A DNA stretch of 64,000 nt from Microbacterium sp. SLBN-146 (GCF_006715145.1 NZ_VFMR01000001.1:186001-250000), one strand, 5' to 3'; numbered from the stretch's first letter, positions 25,623 through 34,863 are shown. Notes: generated from the sequence alone by a model not told the origin. Translations and numbers: made by a program.

Positions 25623-27377
25623 ATGAGGAAGACTCTGCCGGACCTGACGCAAGCTCCCCCTGTCGAACCCATGACATCGCCGCAAGGTTTCCGCAAGATC
25701 GCCGCAACGCTCGAATCGGGCGCGATACCGACGGCGGCACCCGGAAGCCTCGAGCGCCCCGACTCACGGACCCGCTCCATCTGGCTGACGCAGCTCATGC
25801 TCACGATGGCGATCGTCATCATCACGGTCCTCGTCCTGATCGCGCATCCCGAGACGGCGGACCAGTGGAATTTCGGTGTGGGCGTTCTCACAATCATCGT
25901 CCTCACGATCGTGACCCTCGCCGTGCCGTGGAGCCGATTGCCACGGAACTACGTGCTCGCGGTTCCGTACATCGACGCACTCGCCGTCGGCCTCATCGCC
26001 GCCAACACGGATCTGCGATTCGGGTACATCTGGGTGCTTCCCGTCATGTGGGTCGCGATGCACTTCGGAGCCGACGCGCTGGCAGGACTCCTCGCGACCA
26101 TCTGCGCCATCCTGATCGTCCTCGTCGGAGGCAATCCGTCGCCCGAAGCGGGCCTGCGCCTGGTCGTCGTCGTCCTCTCGCTGTCGTTCATCGGGATCAC
26201 GGCGCACCTCGCCACGCGACGGGCGCGCGCACTCCGGGCGCTTCTGCGCCGTCAGGCCGTTCGCCTCAACCGCACGGTCGAGCGCCGGTCCGACCAGGAT
26301 CGCCGCACGACCGAGATCCTCAACGGCATCGACACGGCGGTCGCGCGCATCACCCTCTCGGGGCGCGTACTCGCGATCAACAACGCCTATGCGGAGCTGT
26401 ACTCCATCGATGCGGCCGACACCTCGGCACCCGCGCGATCCGTCGAGTACGACGGCCTGCGCGGCATGCCGATCCCTCCCTCGGAGCGCCCGCTCGCGCG
26501 TGCCGGCCGGGGCGAGATCTTCACCGACGCACGCGTCTGGCTGTTCACCCCCGGCGGCGAATGGCGGGTGCTCTCCGTCACCTCGAAGCGGCTCGCCGCG
26601 AACGAGAGCGAAGGCACGACGATGCTGCTCCTCGCCCAGGACGTCACGGCGATCACCCACGCGCAGCGGGAGCGCGAGCGGCTCACCGCCATCGCATCGC
26701 ACGAGCTCAAGCATCCCCTGACGGTCCTCATCAGCACGGCCGATCTCGCCCTCGAGAGCGACGAACTGACCCCGCGCATCCGCGAGCGCATCGAGACGAT
26801 GCTCCACGCGAGCGAGCGGATGCTGGACATGACGACGAGCATGCTCCGCACGTCGCGCACGGCGTTCTCGGCGCGCGATGCGCAGGACGACATCGACGTG
26901 CGCCAGCTGCTGTGGGACTCCGTCGACTCCTTCCGCCCGACCGCTGCGACCCACGACGTCGAGTTGCGGCTCATCGCCGACGAGCCGCTCCTCGTCGTCG
27001 CAGACGGATTCCGGCTCCGGCAGGTGATCGACAATCTCGTCAGCAACGCGATCAAGTACACCCCCGCCAACGGCGGAGTCAGAGTCGAAGGGCACGTCGA
27101 CGGCGAGCACGTCTCGCTCGTCTTCGCCGACACCGGGATCGGCATCTCGAAAGCCGACATCTCCCGCATCACGACGCCGTACTTCCGCACGGAAGAGGCG
27201 AAGGACACCGCGGGGGGAACCGGCCTCGGACTCAGCATCGCGAAGGAGATCGTGACGGCTCACGGCGGCTCCCTCGCGATCGAGAGCACCCTCGGCGGAG
27301 GAACCAAGATCGAAGTACGCCTGCCCCGCGGACGACACACGACTGTCGGCGCTTCGACGAGGGAGGAACGGCGATGA
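25623..27377 (+). CDS. Membrane sensor histidine kinase with PAS-like domain
   Basis: Sensor kinase of 584 residues from the ATG at 25623, which has GGAGG 11 bases upstream. It has about five N-terminal membrane helices (residues 52-195), a PAS-like domain (ILNGIDTAVARITLSGRV onward, about 225-340), the dimerisation and phosphorylation helix with ASHELKHPLTVL (His near residue 360) and an HATPase domain with DNLVSNAIKYTP, FADTGIGIS and GGTGLGLSIAKEI. All catalytic motifs are intact. The small external loops suggest it senses a signal within or at the membrane. Its stop overlaps the start of the next gene (ATGA), so the two are made together. Confidence 0.92.
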   Translation: MRKTLPDLTQAPPVEPMTSPQGFRKIAATLESGAIPTAAPGSLERPDSRTRSIWLTQLMLTMAIVIITVLVLIAHPETADQWNFGVGVLTIIVLTIVTLAVPWSRLPRNYVLAVPYIDALAVGLIAANTDLRFGYIWVLPVMWVAMHFGADALAGLLATICAILIVLVGGNPSPEAGLRLVVVVLSLSFIGITAHLATRRARALRALLRRQAVRLNRTVERRSDQDRRTTEILNGIDTAVARITLSGRVLAINNAYAELYSIDAADTSAPARSVEYDGLRGMPIPPSERPLARAGRGEIFTDARVWLFTPGGEWRVLSVTSKRLAANESEGTTMLLLAQDVTAITHAQRERERLTAIASHELKHPLTVLISTADLALESDELTPRIRERIETMLHASERMLDMTTSMLRTSRTAFSARDAQDDIDVRQLLWDSVDSFRPTAATHDVELRLIADEPLLVVADGFRLRQVIDNLVSNAIKYTPANGGVRVEGHVDGEHVSLVFADTGIGISKADISRITTPYFRTEEAKDTAGGTGLGLSIAKEIVTAHGGSLAIESTLGGGTKIEVRLPRGRHTTVGASTREERR

Positions 27378-28543
27378 TCGTCCCACCCGCTGTCGACACG
27401 GCGATCGTGCTGACCCTGGCGGCAGTGACGACGCTCGCGACCATCGCGACGGTCGGACTCGGATTCCTCTCGCGCCCAGGGCGACCGACGCTGCTGTGGT
27501 CGATCGGGTTCGCCGTCGCCATGACCGGCACCTTCGCCGTCGCCGCAGGGCACCTGAACGGCGACGAGATTCTTCGCCGCGCGGGACTCGGGATCCTCAT
27601 GGGCGCACCAGCCCTCCTCTGGTCGGGCTTCCGCGCGCACTGGGGGCTGCGCCCCTGTGCGTGGTTCGGGCCCATCGTCACGGCGGCATCCGTCATCCTC
27701 CTCACCCTTCCGCCGCTCCAGCCTTACTTCCCCGAGCTCTACCGGTGCGTGTTCTTCCTCGCGGCGCTGTTCGCGGGACTCTTCGTCGTGGATTGGGCGC
27801 GTGTCGGGTCGCGGACACGCGATCCCCTCACCGCACCCCTCGCCGCGGCGTCCATTGCCTTCGTCGCCGTCGGGATCGGTGTCGCGGCCAGCTGGATCTC
27901 CGACGCCCCCGGCATGCGCGACTTGGAACTGGCGCGCGTCACCTCATCGATCGGGATGCTGGTCTACGTCTCGTGCGCCACGGCAGCGGTCGTCGCCATC
28001 TCCACCCGTCACGCACGCGCGGCGCGACGGGATGCGGCCGTCGGCGATTGGGACGCCTTTCGAGAACTCGCGGGCGTGCACTCCCGCGAGGCGATACGTC
28101 GTGGCGAACCGCTCTCGGCCATCTACCTTCAGCTCGACGACCTGGACGACATCCGCCGCGCGGAAGGTCCGGGACTCGTCCTCCGCCTGACCCGGCTGTT
28201 CGTCGACGAGGTTCGCGAGGTCTTCCCGACCAGCGCGCTGATCGACTCGCCGAGCCCCGGTTCTGCTGTCGCGCTCGTGAGCCTCGGCGACTCCGCCGTC
28301 CGAAGCCGATTGCGCACGCTGCTCGAGCGGATATCCACGCTGGACACGGGCGGCCGGCTGCCGATCCACCCCTCGGCAAGCGCCGGGTGGGCACCTTCCT
28401 CGATCGTCGGCTACGAAGTCGACGCGCTGCTCTACATGGCGCGCGAAGCGGCTGTCGTCGCATCGCAGGACGGCGGCGACCGGTGGGAGCGCGTCGGCGT
28501 CACGGTCACCGATCGGATCCTCAGCCGCTCAGCGCAACCGTAA
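27374..28543 (+). CDS. Membrane protein with degenerate GGDEF domain
   Basis: Protein of 389 residues translationally coupled to the histidine kinase. The N-terminal half has six or seven hydrophobic helices (residues 8-215). The C-terminal half has the outline of a diguanylate cyclase: WDAFRELAGVHSREA, LSAIYLQLDDLDDIRRAEG in place of the usual D-D-F-K-N-D helix, a terminal ALLYMAREA segment like the GGDEF alpha helix, and SASAGWAP like the TVSIGVA strand. The active-site hairpin that should read (G/S)GDEF is SPSPGSAVALV here, so catalysis is not expected. It could bind GTP or c-di-GMP or only act structurally; the domain call itself rests on fold-level resemblance. Confidence 0.65.
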   Translation: MIVPPAVDTAIVLTLAAVTTLATIATVGLGFLSRPGRPTLLWSIGFAVAMTGTFAVAAGHLNGDEILRRAGLGILMGAPALLWSGFRAHWGLRPCAWFGPIVTAASVILLTLPPLQPYFPELYRCVFFLAALFAGLFVVDWARVGSRTRDPLTAPLAAASIAFVAVGIGVAASWISDAPGMRDLELARVTSSIGMLVYVSCATAAVVAISTRHARAARRDAAVGDWDAFRELAGVHSREAIRRGEPLSAIYLQLDDLDDIRRAEGPGLVLRLTRLFVDEVREVFPTSALIDSPSPGSAVALVSLGDSAVRSRLRTLLERISTLDTGGRLPIHPSASAGWAPSSIVGYEVDALLYMAREAAVVASQDGGDRWERVGVTVTDRILSRSAQP

Positions 28544-29117
28544 GCGTGTCGCTCACGGTCTGCTTCGCGTACTCGGTCGATGTCGGCGTCGTCTGCACGA
28601 GGAAGTCATAGGTGAACTGCAGCGTCACATGCGTCGCTTCGGCCGGGACCGGTCCGACGTTGAACGTCTGCGAGTAGCTGTACGGAGACAACACGAGGTA
28701 TCCGGGCGCGACCGTCGCGGTGTCCGTCTGAGGTTCGAGCGCCGCGAGCGTCGCATCGCCCGTGCCGGGGACGGCGAGCATCTGCGCACGCTGCAGGTAC
28801 ACCTTCTGGCCGTCGGCGGGGGTCACGGTCGTGGTCATGCTGATGCTGACGGGCTTGATGGCATCCGCTGTCCACCGATCCATCGACAGGCTCGACCAGT
28901 AGTCGACCGTCGCCGCCACGGCACCGGCCGTCAGATCGCGCTGCGTCGCACCGGTCGAAAGGTCGTTGGGCACGGGCGTCGGGACCGACGTCGACGTGCT
29001 CGTCGAGGTCGGTGACGCCGAAGAACTGGGGTCCCAGGGCGCGGGACCGCACGCCGCAAGGCCCGCGACGGCGAGGAGGGCGAGGGCGGCGAGAGAAGAG
29101 CGACGGACGGCGTGCAT
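28521..29117 (-). CDS. Putative lipoprotein
   Basis: Exported lipoprotein of 198 residues. The ATG at 29117, with GGAGA just before it, starts a signal peptide ending in the lipobox VAGLAAC. A Ser/Thr/Pro-rich spacer (STSTSTSVPTPVP) follows, then a beta-rich domain of about 150 residues. No known family is recognised. Its 3' end overlaps the convergent GGDEF-like gene by 23 bp, which suggests tight packing but not shared function. The truA gene lies 66 bp downstream on the same strand. Confidence 0.8.
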   Translation of the reverse strand: MHAVRRSSLAALALLAVAGLAACGPAPWDPSSSASPTSTSTSTSVPTPVPNDLSTGATQRDLTAGAVAATVDYWSSLSMDRWTADAIKPVSISMTTTVTPADGQKVYLQRAQMLAVPGTGDATLAALEPQTDTATVAPGYLVLSPYSYSQTFNVGPVPAEATHVTLQFTYDFLVQTTPTSTEYAKQTVSDTLTVALSG

Positions 29118-29183
29118 AGGTCTCCGATTCGACGGATCCCGCGACGGCAGGACGTGCCGCAAGTCTATCGACGCACCGGACCG

Positions 29184-30020
29184 CTACTCGGCGTCGCGAC
29201 GGGCGCGCGTCTGCTCGGCTCGTGCGGCGAGGAGATCCTCGGCGGGATAGCCGACCTCGGTGAGAGTGAGTCCCCGTGCCGCGAGCACCTTCACTTCGGG
29301 CACGCGCTCACCGGCATCGCGAATGGATACCACGTCGTCGACGTCGAGCTTTCCCTCACCGACCGCGACGCACGCTCCGACGAGTGCACGCACCATGCTG
29401 TGGCAGAAGGCATCCGCCTTGACGTTCGCGACGAGAACTCCCCGGTCATCGCGCCGCCAATCGAACTCCAGAAGAGTGCGGATGGTCGTGGCCTCGTCGC
29501 GTGGTTTGCAGTAGGCGGCGAAGTCGTGGAGTCCTCGCAGCGAGCGCGCCGCGGCATCCATCGCGTCGACGTCGAGTCGTGAGCGCACAGACGTCGTCCG
29601 CAGCCGCTCGAGCGGATCGTATCCGGTCACCTCGTCGGCGAGACGGTACTCATACCGTCTCCACACGGCCGAGAAGCGCGCGTCGAAACCGGCGGGCGCC
29701 TCCGTCACGCGTCGGACGGCCACGTCGGAGTACGTCCCCGTGGCACCCGTCACCCGCGCGGCGAGTGCGTCGACGGCGGATGCCGGTGCGCGCCGGGCTT
29801 CGAGCCGCGCCCGCTGGGTGTCGTCGAGATCGAGGTGGGCGACTTGACCGGCCGCATGCACACCCGCGTCCGTACGCCCCGCGACGACGAGTCGAGGCTC
29901 CCCGCCGAGGATGCGCGTGAGCGCATGCTCGAGCGTTCCCTGCACGGTACGCAAGCCGGGCTGGCGTGCCCATCCGCGGAAGTTCGTGCCGTCGTAGGCG
30001 ATGTCGAGCCGGATCCGCAC
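29184..30020 (-). CDS. truA: tRNA pseudouridine(38-40) synthase
   Basis: Enzyme that converts uridines 38-40 of the tRNA anticodon arm to pseudouridine. The 278-residue protein starts at a GTG and has RLDIAYDGTNFRGWARQP and the catalytic motif VAGRTDAGVHAAGQ with the nucleophilic Asp. It normally follows rplQ; here the acyltransferase gene is inserted between them on the opposite strand. Confidence 0.96.
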   Translation of the reverse strand: MRIRLDIAYDGTNFRGWARQPGLRTVQGTLEHALTRILGGEPRLVVAGRTDAGVHAAGQVAHLDLDDTQRARLEARRAPASAVDALAARVTGATGTYSDVAVRRVTEAPAGFDARFSAVWRRYEYRLADEVTGYDPLERLRTTSVRSRLDVDAMDAAARSLRGLHDFAAYCKPRDEATTIRTLLEFDWRRDDRGVLVANVKADAFCHSMVRALVGACVAVGEGKLDVDDVVSIRDAGERVPEVKVLAARGLTLTEVGYPAEDLLAARAEQTRARRDAE

Positions 30021-30165
30021 CCACCCAGCGTACTGAGACTGACGTGTCGGCGGCGCGGGGTGTCCGCGTGCGACGCTCGTCGTCGTCGCTTCCGCGCGGG
30101 ATCAGTGGAGTGTCGGGGCCGCGACATAGACTGTCGGTCGCCCACGCCGAAGATCAGGACTCCCC

Positions 30166-32211
30166 GTGCCCACGACCCCGACTCCCCGCTATGCGGGTCT
30201 CGACGGTCTCCGGGCGATCGCCGTCGGGCTGGTCGTGGTGTACCACCTCTTCCCGCCCTTCGTGCTCGCCGGCGGGTTCATCGGCGTCGACGTGTTCTTC
30301 GTCATCAGCGGATTCCTCATCACGACCCTCCTGCTTCGGGAGCACGCGGCGACAGGGAGGATCCGGCTGGGTCAGTTCTGGCTCCGCCGCGCACGACGCC
30401 TCCTTCCCGCACTCGCGCTCGTCGTGACCGTGTGCGCGACCGCCGCCTGGATCATCGGCGGCGACATCCTCGTGCGCCTGGGCGAGCAGGTGCTCGGCGC
30501 ATTCACGTTCAGCTACAACTGGCTGTCGGTCGCCGCCGGCGCCGACTACTTCTCCGGGACAGCGCCCGAACTCTTCCGCAACTTCTGGTCACTCGCCGTC
30601 GAAGAGCAGTTCTATGTGCTGTGGCCGCTCGTGCTGCCGCTGTTCCTTCTCGTCCGCGGGCGTTGGGCGCGGGTCACGGCTCTTGCGGGACTCGCCGCGG
30701 CATCCGCTGTCTGGATGGGAGTCGTGACGGCGTCGGGCGGGATCACCCGCGGCTACTTCGGCACCGACACTCATGCGTTCGGGATCCTGCTCGGAGTCGC
30801 GGCGGCGTTCGCCCTGGAGCCCGTCCTGACTCGCGCCGCATCGACGACGCCCGTCGTGGTGCTTTCGGGTGGGTGGAAGGTCGTCGCCCCGCATGCCGAC
30901 CCCGCTCGCGCACGACTGCGCACGACGACGACCTCCGTAGGCGTGACGGCTCTCGCCGTCATTCTCGCCGTGGCCTTGATCCCCGCGACGCCGACGCCCG
31001 CGACCTTCCCGGGAGCCGTGCTGCTCGCGAGCCTCGCGGCGGTCGCCGCTGTCGCCGCCGCCGTCTGGCCGGGGTCGGCATTCGGTCCCGCTCTCGACAA
31101 CCGCCTCATGCGCTGGATCGGCGACCGCTCGTACGGCATCTATTTGTGGCACTGGCCCCTCCTCGTCCTGGCGGTCGCGGCCTTCCAGCGGTCGGGACCG
31201 GAAGCGGGATTCTCCCCCGTGCTCGGCGTCTGCGTGCTCGTCGTCACGCTTGTCGTCGCCGAGCTGTCGTACCGTCTGCTCGAAATGCCGATCCGACGAC
31301 TCGGCTTCCGAGGTGCCGGTCGCGCACTCGTCCGTCGCCTGCGCGGAAACCCCGTGCGACGTCTCGGCGCCGTCACCGTCATCACGGCAGCCGTCCTCGC
31401 TGTCGGGGGAACGTCGGCCGCGATCGCTGCGGCACCGGATGCCGGAAGCGCCCAAGCCGTCGTCCAGGCCGGCGTCGACGCCCTCGAAGAGGCCGACCGC
31501 GCGTACACGGCGACGCCCGTGCCGAGCTCCCCTCCCGCTGAGCCGAGCGCCGCACCCCCCGCCCCGTCGGGGGCACCATCGGCTCCTGCGCCCCGCGAGA
31601 CGATGCGCGGCCCCTTGACGTCGGTCCCCGCCCCGACCCTCGAACCCGTCGTGGTGACCGGCGACCAGGTCACGGCGATCGGCGACTCGGTCATGCTGGC
31701 GTCGGCGCCCGCGCTTCTCGAGAGGCTCCCCGGGATCTCGGTGGATGCCGCGGTGTCTCGGTCGTCCTGGGCCGGACCGGGGATGCTCGAGTCGCTCGAC
31801 GCCGCCGGCGCGCTCCGGCGCTATGTGGTCATCGCCCTCGGCACCAACGGGCCCGTCGATGCCGGTTCGCTCGAGCGGATGATCGAGATCGCGGGCCGCG
31901 ACCGTCTCGTCGTCCTGGTCAACGCGTACGCACCGCGCAACTGGATCGACGGCGTCAACGCCGACCTCGCGGCTGCGGCAGAGCGGCATCCGAACGTCGT
32001 CGTCGCCGATTGGGCGGGTGCGATCGGCGGCCAGACCGACCTTCTCGCCGGCGATCGGATCCACCCCGGCAGTGCGGGTGGCCGGGTCTTCGCCGACCTG
32101 GTGGCCGACACCATCGAGGATGCCGAGAACGAGCGAGCCGAACGGCGCTACGACCTCCAGGCCCGTCTCTACGAGAACCTGCGGACTCGGCCGGTGCCGG
32201 AGGCCGAGTAG
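30166..32211 (+). CDS. Acyltransferase 3 / SGNH fusion (OatA-like)
   Basis: Membrane O-acyltransferase of 681 residues. The N-terminal acyltransferase-3 domain (about residues 1-380, ten hydrophobic helices) begins PRYAGLDGLRAIAVGLVVVYH with the catalytic-type histidine and includes VDVFFVISGFLI and FWSLAVEEQFYVLWP. A Pro/Ala-rich linker leads to an extracytoplasmic SGNH hydrolase-like domain with AIGDSVMLASAP (Ser), a GTNG block and DRIHPGSAGG (Asp and His). Proteins of this type O-acetylate peptidoglycan or surface polysaccharide. The target here could be peptidoglycan or either polysaccharide of the island; sequence does not decide. It is divergent from truA and ends at a strong shared terminator. 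Confidence 0.9.
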   Translation: MPTTPTPRYAGLDGLRAIAVGLVVVYHLFPPFVLAGGFIGVDVFFVISGFLITTLLLREHAATGRIRLGQFWLRRARRLLPALALVVTVCATAAWIIGGDILVRLGEQVLGAFTFSYNWLSVAAGADYFSGTAPELFRNFWSLAVEEQFYVLWPLVLPLFLLVRGRWARVTALAGLAAASAVWMGVVTASGGITRGYFGTDTHAFGILLGVAAAFALEPVLTRAASTTPVVVLSGGWKVVAPHADPARARLRTTTTSVGVTALAVILAVALIPATPTPATFPGAVLLASLAAVAAVAAAVWPGSAFGPALDNRLMRWIGDRSYGIYLWHWPLLVLAVAAFQRSGPEAGFSPVLGVCVLVVTLVVAELSYRLLEMPIRRLGFRGAGRALVRRLRGNPVRRLGAVTVITAAVLAVGGTSAAIAAAPDAGSAQAVVQAGVDALEEADRAYTATPVPSSPPAEPSAAPPAPSGAPSAPAPRETMRGPLTSVPAPTLEPVVVTGDQVTAIGDSVMLASAPALLERLPGISVDAAVSRSSWAGPGMLESLDAAGALRRYVVIALGTNGPVDAGSLERMIEIAGRDRLVVLVNAYAPRNWIDGVNADLAAAAERHPNVVVADWAGAIGGQTDLLAGDRIHPGSAGGRVFADLVADTIEDAENERAERRYDLQARLYENLRTRPVPEAE

Positions 32212-32235
32212 TCCGCATCCTTGCCCCTGAGGCAA

Positions 32236-32276
32236 CGAAAGAGGCCCGCGTCCTTTTCGGACGCGGGCCTCTTTCG
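32236..32276. terminator. Bidirectional rho-independent terminator
   Basis: A perfect 18-bp stem (32236-32253 with 32259-32276) with a TTTTC loop, flanked by A-rich and T-rich bases on both sides. It serves both the acyltransferase gene and the convergent rplQ operon. Confidence 0.92.
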
Positions 32277-32294
32277 TATCGTGCGTGTCTTCGC

Positions 32295-32864
32295 TTACGC
32301 CTTGTCGCTCTTGACGGCGTCCTCGGCGTCAGCCTCGGCAGCAGCGCCCTCTTCCGGCGACTCAGCACCGGCGTCGGCCGCGTTGTCCTCGGCGGGAGCG
32401 TCCTCGACAGGAGCGTCCTCGACGGTCTCCTCCGCGGGCTCTTCGGCGGCGGGAGCGGCGGGCGCCTCCGCAGCAGACTTCTTCGCCGACTTCGGCTTCT
32501 TCGTCACGGGCTCGAGAACGAGCTCGATGACGGCCATGGGGGCGTTGTCGCCCTTGCGGTTTCCGACCTTCGTGATGCGGGTGTAGCCACCCTCGCGGTC
32601 GGCGACGAGCGGCGCGATCTCGGTGAAGAGAACGTGCACGACGTCCTTGTCACCGATGACCGACAGCACCCGACGGCGCGCGTGCAGGTCGCCGCGCTTG
32701 CCGAACGTCACGAGACGCTCGGCGAGCGGGCGAAGCCGCTTGGCCTTGGTCTCGGTCGTCTTGATGGACTTGTGCGTGAACAGAGCTGCCGCGAGGTTCG
32801 CGAGCATCAGGCGTTCGTGGGCAGGACCGCCGCCGAGACGGGGACCCTTCGTGGGCTTGGGCAT
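32295..32864 (-). CDS. rplQ: 50S ribosomal protein L17 with acidic C-terminal extension
   Basis: Large-subunit protein L17, 189 residues. The core ([38 protein letters not shown]) covers the first 120 residues; the last 65 are an Ala/Glu-rich acidic tail typical of actinobacterial L17. The ATG at 32864 is chosen over a TTG two codons earlier because GGAG lies correctly before it. It ends the infA-rpmJ-rpsM-rpsK-rpoA-rplQ group just before a strong terminator. Confidence 0.95.
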   Translation of the reverse strand: MPKPTKGPRLGGGPAHERLMLANLAAALFTHKSIKTTETKAKRLRPLAERLVTFGKRGDLHARRRVLSVIGDKDVVHVLFTEIAPLVADREGGYTRITKVGNRKGDNAPMAVIELVLEPVTKKPKSAKKSAAEAPAAPAAEEPAEETVEDAPVEDAPAEDNAADAGAESPEEGAAAEADAEDAVKSDKA

Positions 32865-32899
32865 TATCAATTACTCCAGTGTCAAAGTCGATCGAAAGA

Positions 32900-33889
32900 T
32901 CAGACGGTCTCGTCGTCGTAGCCGCCGTAGAAGTGCGCACCGTCGAACCCGGGAACCGAGTCCTTCAGGGACAGACCGAGCGAGACGAGCTTGTCGCGCA
33001 CCTCGTCGACCGACTTCTGGCCGAAGTTGCGGATGTTCATGAGCTGCGTCTCCGAAAGGGCGACGAGCTCAGACACCGTGTTGATTCCCTCACGCTTGAG
33101 GCAGTTGTACGAGCGGACCGAGAGATCGAGGTCTTCGATCGGCATCGACAGCTCGTTGGAGAGAACGGTCTCGACCGGCGCGGGGCCGATCTCGATGCCC
33201 TCAGCCTCGACGTTCAGCTCGCGGGCGAGACCGAACAGCTCCGTCAGCGTGCGACCGGCCGAAGCGACCGCGTCACGGGGAGCGATGCTCGACTTCGTCT
33301 CGACGTCAAGCACGAGCTTGTCGAAGTCGGTGCGCTCTCCTGCACGCGTCGCGTCGACGCGGTACGAGACCTTGAGCACGGGCGAGTAGATCGAGTCGAT
33401 CGGGATCTGACCCGCCTCGGCGTACTCGTTGCGGTTCTGCGTCGCCGAGACGTAGCCGCGGCCACGCTCGATCGTGAGCTCGAGCTCGAAACGCGCCGTG
33501 TCGTTGAGCGTCGCGATCACGAGCTCGGGGTTGTGCACCTCGACACCCGCGGGAGCGGAGATGTCGGCAGCGGTGACTTCACCCGCACCCGTCTTGCGCA
33601 GGTACGCCGTGATGGGCTCGTCGCGCTCGGACGAGACGACGAGCTGCTTGATGTTGAGGATGATCTCGGTGACATCCTCCTTGACACCCGGGATGGTGCT
33701 GAACTCGTGCAGGACGCCGTCGATGCGAATCGACGTGACGGCTGCGCCGGGGATCGACGACAGGAGGCTGCGACGCAGCGCGTTTCCGATCGTGTAACCG
33801 AAGCCGGGCTCGAGCGGCTCGATGACGAAACGGCTGCGGAACTCCCCGTTCTTCTCCTCGGTCAGAGTGGGACGCTGTGCGATGAGCAC
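32900..33889 (-). CDS. rpoA: DNA-directed RNA polymerase subunit alpha
   Basis: Alpha subunit, which scaffolds RNA polymerase assembly and contacts promoters and activators through its C-terminal domain. The 329-residue protein starts at a GTG with an AGGAA site. N-terminal domain: [23 protein letters not shown]-terminal domain: [20 protein letters not shown] and [14 protein letters not shown], the helix-hairpin-helix that binds UP elements. rpsD is absent between rpsK and rpoA, an arrangement also found in Streptomyces. The 167-bp gap upstream carries two CACGTG sites at 33907 and 33925. Confidence 0.97.
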   Translation of the reverse strand: MLIAQRPTLTEEKNGEFRSRFVIEPLEPGFGYTIGNALRRSLLSSIPGAAVTSIRIDGVLHEFSTIPGVKEDVTEIILNIKQLVVSSERDEPITAYLRKTGAGEVTAADISAPAGVEVHNPELVIATLNDTARFELELTIERGRGYVSATQNRNEYAEAGQIPIDSIYSPVLKVSYRVDATRAGERTDFDKLVLDVETKSSIAPRDAVASAGRTLTELFGLARELNVEAEGIEIGPAPVETVLSNELSMPIEDLDLSVRSYNCLKREGINTVSELVALSETQLMNIRNFGQKSVDEVRDKLVSLGLSLKDSVPGFDGAHFYGGYDDETV

Positions 33890-34056
33890 TATGTGTTCCT
33901 TTCGATCACGTGCCCGCTATATGACACGTGCGGTGGGTGAGGTGTTGAGTTTTTCTCGTGGGATGCCCGGGACCGAGCATCCGAGTCTCGATACGGCCGG
34001 CGCGCTCTCCGCAGCGGATGATGCCGGGGAGCGACGCGAGACCGTGCGGAAAGTGC

Positions 34057-34455
34057 TTAGACGCGGCGGCGCTTGGGCGGACGGCAGCCGTTGTGCGCCT
34101 GCGGCGTCACATCGCTGATCGAACCGACCTCGAGGCCCGCAGCCTGGAGCGAGCGGATCGCCGTCTCACGACCCGAACCCGGGCCCTTCACGAAGACGTC
34201 GACCTTCTTGACGCCGTGCTCCTGCGCCTGGCGTGCAGCGGACTCCGCGGCCATGCCGGCGGCGTACGGCGTCGACTTGCGAGAGCCCTTGAAGCCCACG
34301 CCACCCGAAGACGCCCAGCTGATGACGGCGCCCGACGGGTCGGTGATCGAAACGATCGTGTTGTTGAACGTCGACTTGATGTGGGCGTGGCCCAGCGCGA
34401 TGTTCTTCTTCTCCTTGCGGCGCGGCTTGCGCGCGGCGGACTTGGCCTGTGCCAT
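34057..34455 (-). CDS. rpsK: 30S ribosomal protein S11
   Basis: Small-subunit platform protein S11, 132 residues, with a basic N terminus ([12 protein letters not shown]), [18 protein letters not shown] and the conserved C terminus [18 protein letters not shown]. It follows rpsM by 33 bp. Confidence 0.97.
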   Translation of the reverse strand: MAQAKSAARKPRRKEKKNIALGHAHIKSTFNNTIVSITDPSGAVISWASSGGVGFKGSRKSTPYAAGMAAESAARQAQEHGVKKVDVFVKGPGSGRETAIRSLQAAGLEVGSISDVTPQAHNGCRPPKRRRV

Positions 34456-34488
34456 TGCTCTGTTCTCCTAAACCCTGGGGACCGCGCC

Positions 34489-34863
34489 TTAGCGCGCCTT
34501 CTTCTTGCCGGCGACCGTGCGCTTCGGGCCCTTGCGGGTACGCGCGTTCGTCTTCGTACGCTGACCGCGCACGGGAAGGCCGCGGCGGTGGCGCAGACCC
34601 TCGTAGGAACCGATCTCGACCTTGCGGCGGATGTCGGCGGCCACTTCGCGGCGGAGGTCACCCTCCACCTTGTAGGTGCCTTCGATGTAGTCGCGGAGAG
34701 CGACGAGCTGGTCGTCGGTGAGGTCCTTGACGCGGAGGTTCTCGTCGACCTCGGTCGCGGCGAGGATCTCGTTCGAGCGGGTACGGCCGATGCCGTAGAT
34801 GTACGTGAGTGCGATCACCACGCGCTTGTCGCGCGGGATGTCTACGCCGGCAAGACGTGCCAT
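34489..34863 (-). CDS. rpsM: 30S ribosomal protein S13
   Basis: Small-subunit head protein S13, 124 residues, starting [20 protein letters not shown] and ending in the basic [15 protein letters not shown] tail that contacts P-site tRNA. It lies between rpmJ and rpsK. Confidence 0.97.
   Translation of the reverse strand: MARLAGVDIPRDKRVVIALTYIYGIGRTRSNEILAATEVDENLRVKDLTDDQLVALRDYIEGTYKVEGDLRREVAADIRRKVEIGSYEGLRHRRGLPVRGQRTKTNARTRKGPKRTVAGKKKAR

Noticed and set aside
33890..34056. Missing rpsD between rpsK and rpoA as an anomaly
   Set aside because: rpsD also lies elsewhere, near alaS, in Streptomyces, so the absence is probably lineage-typical.
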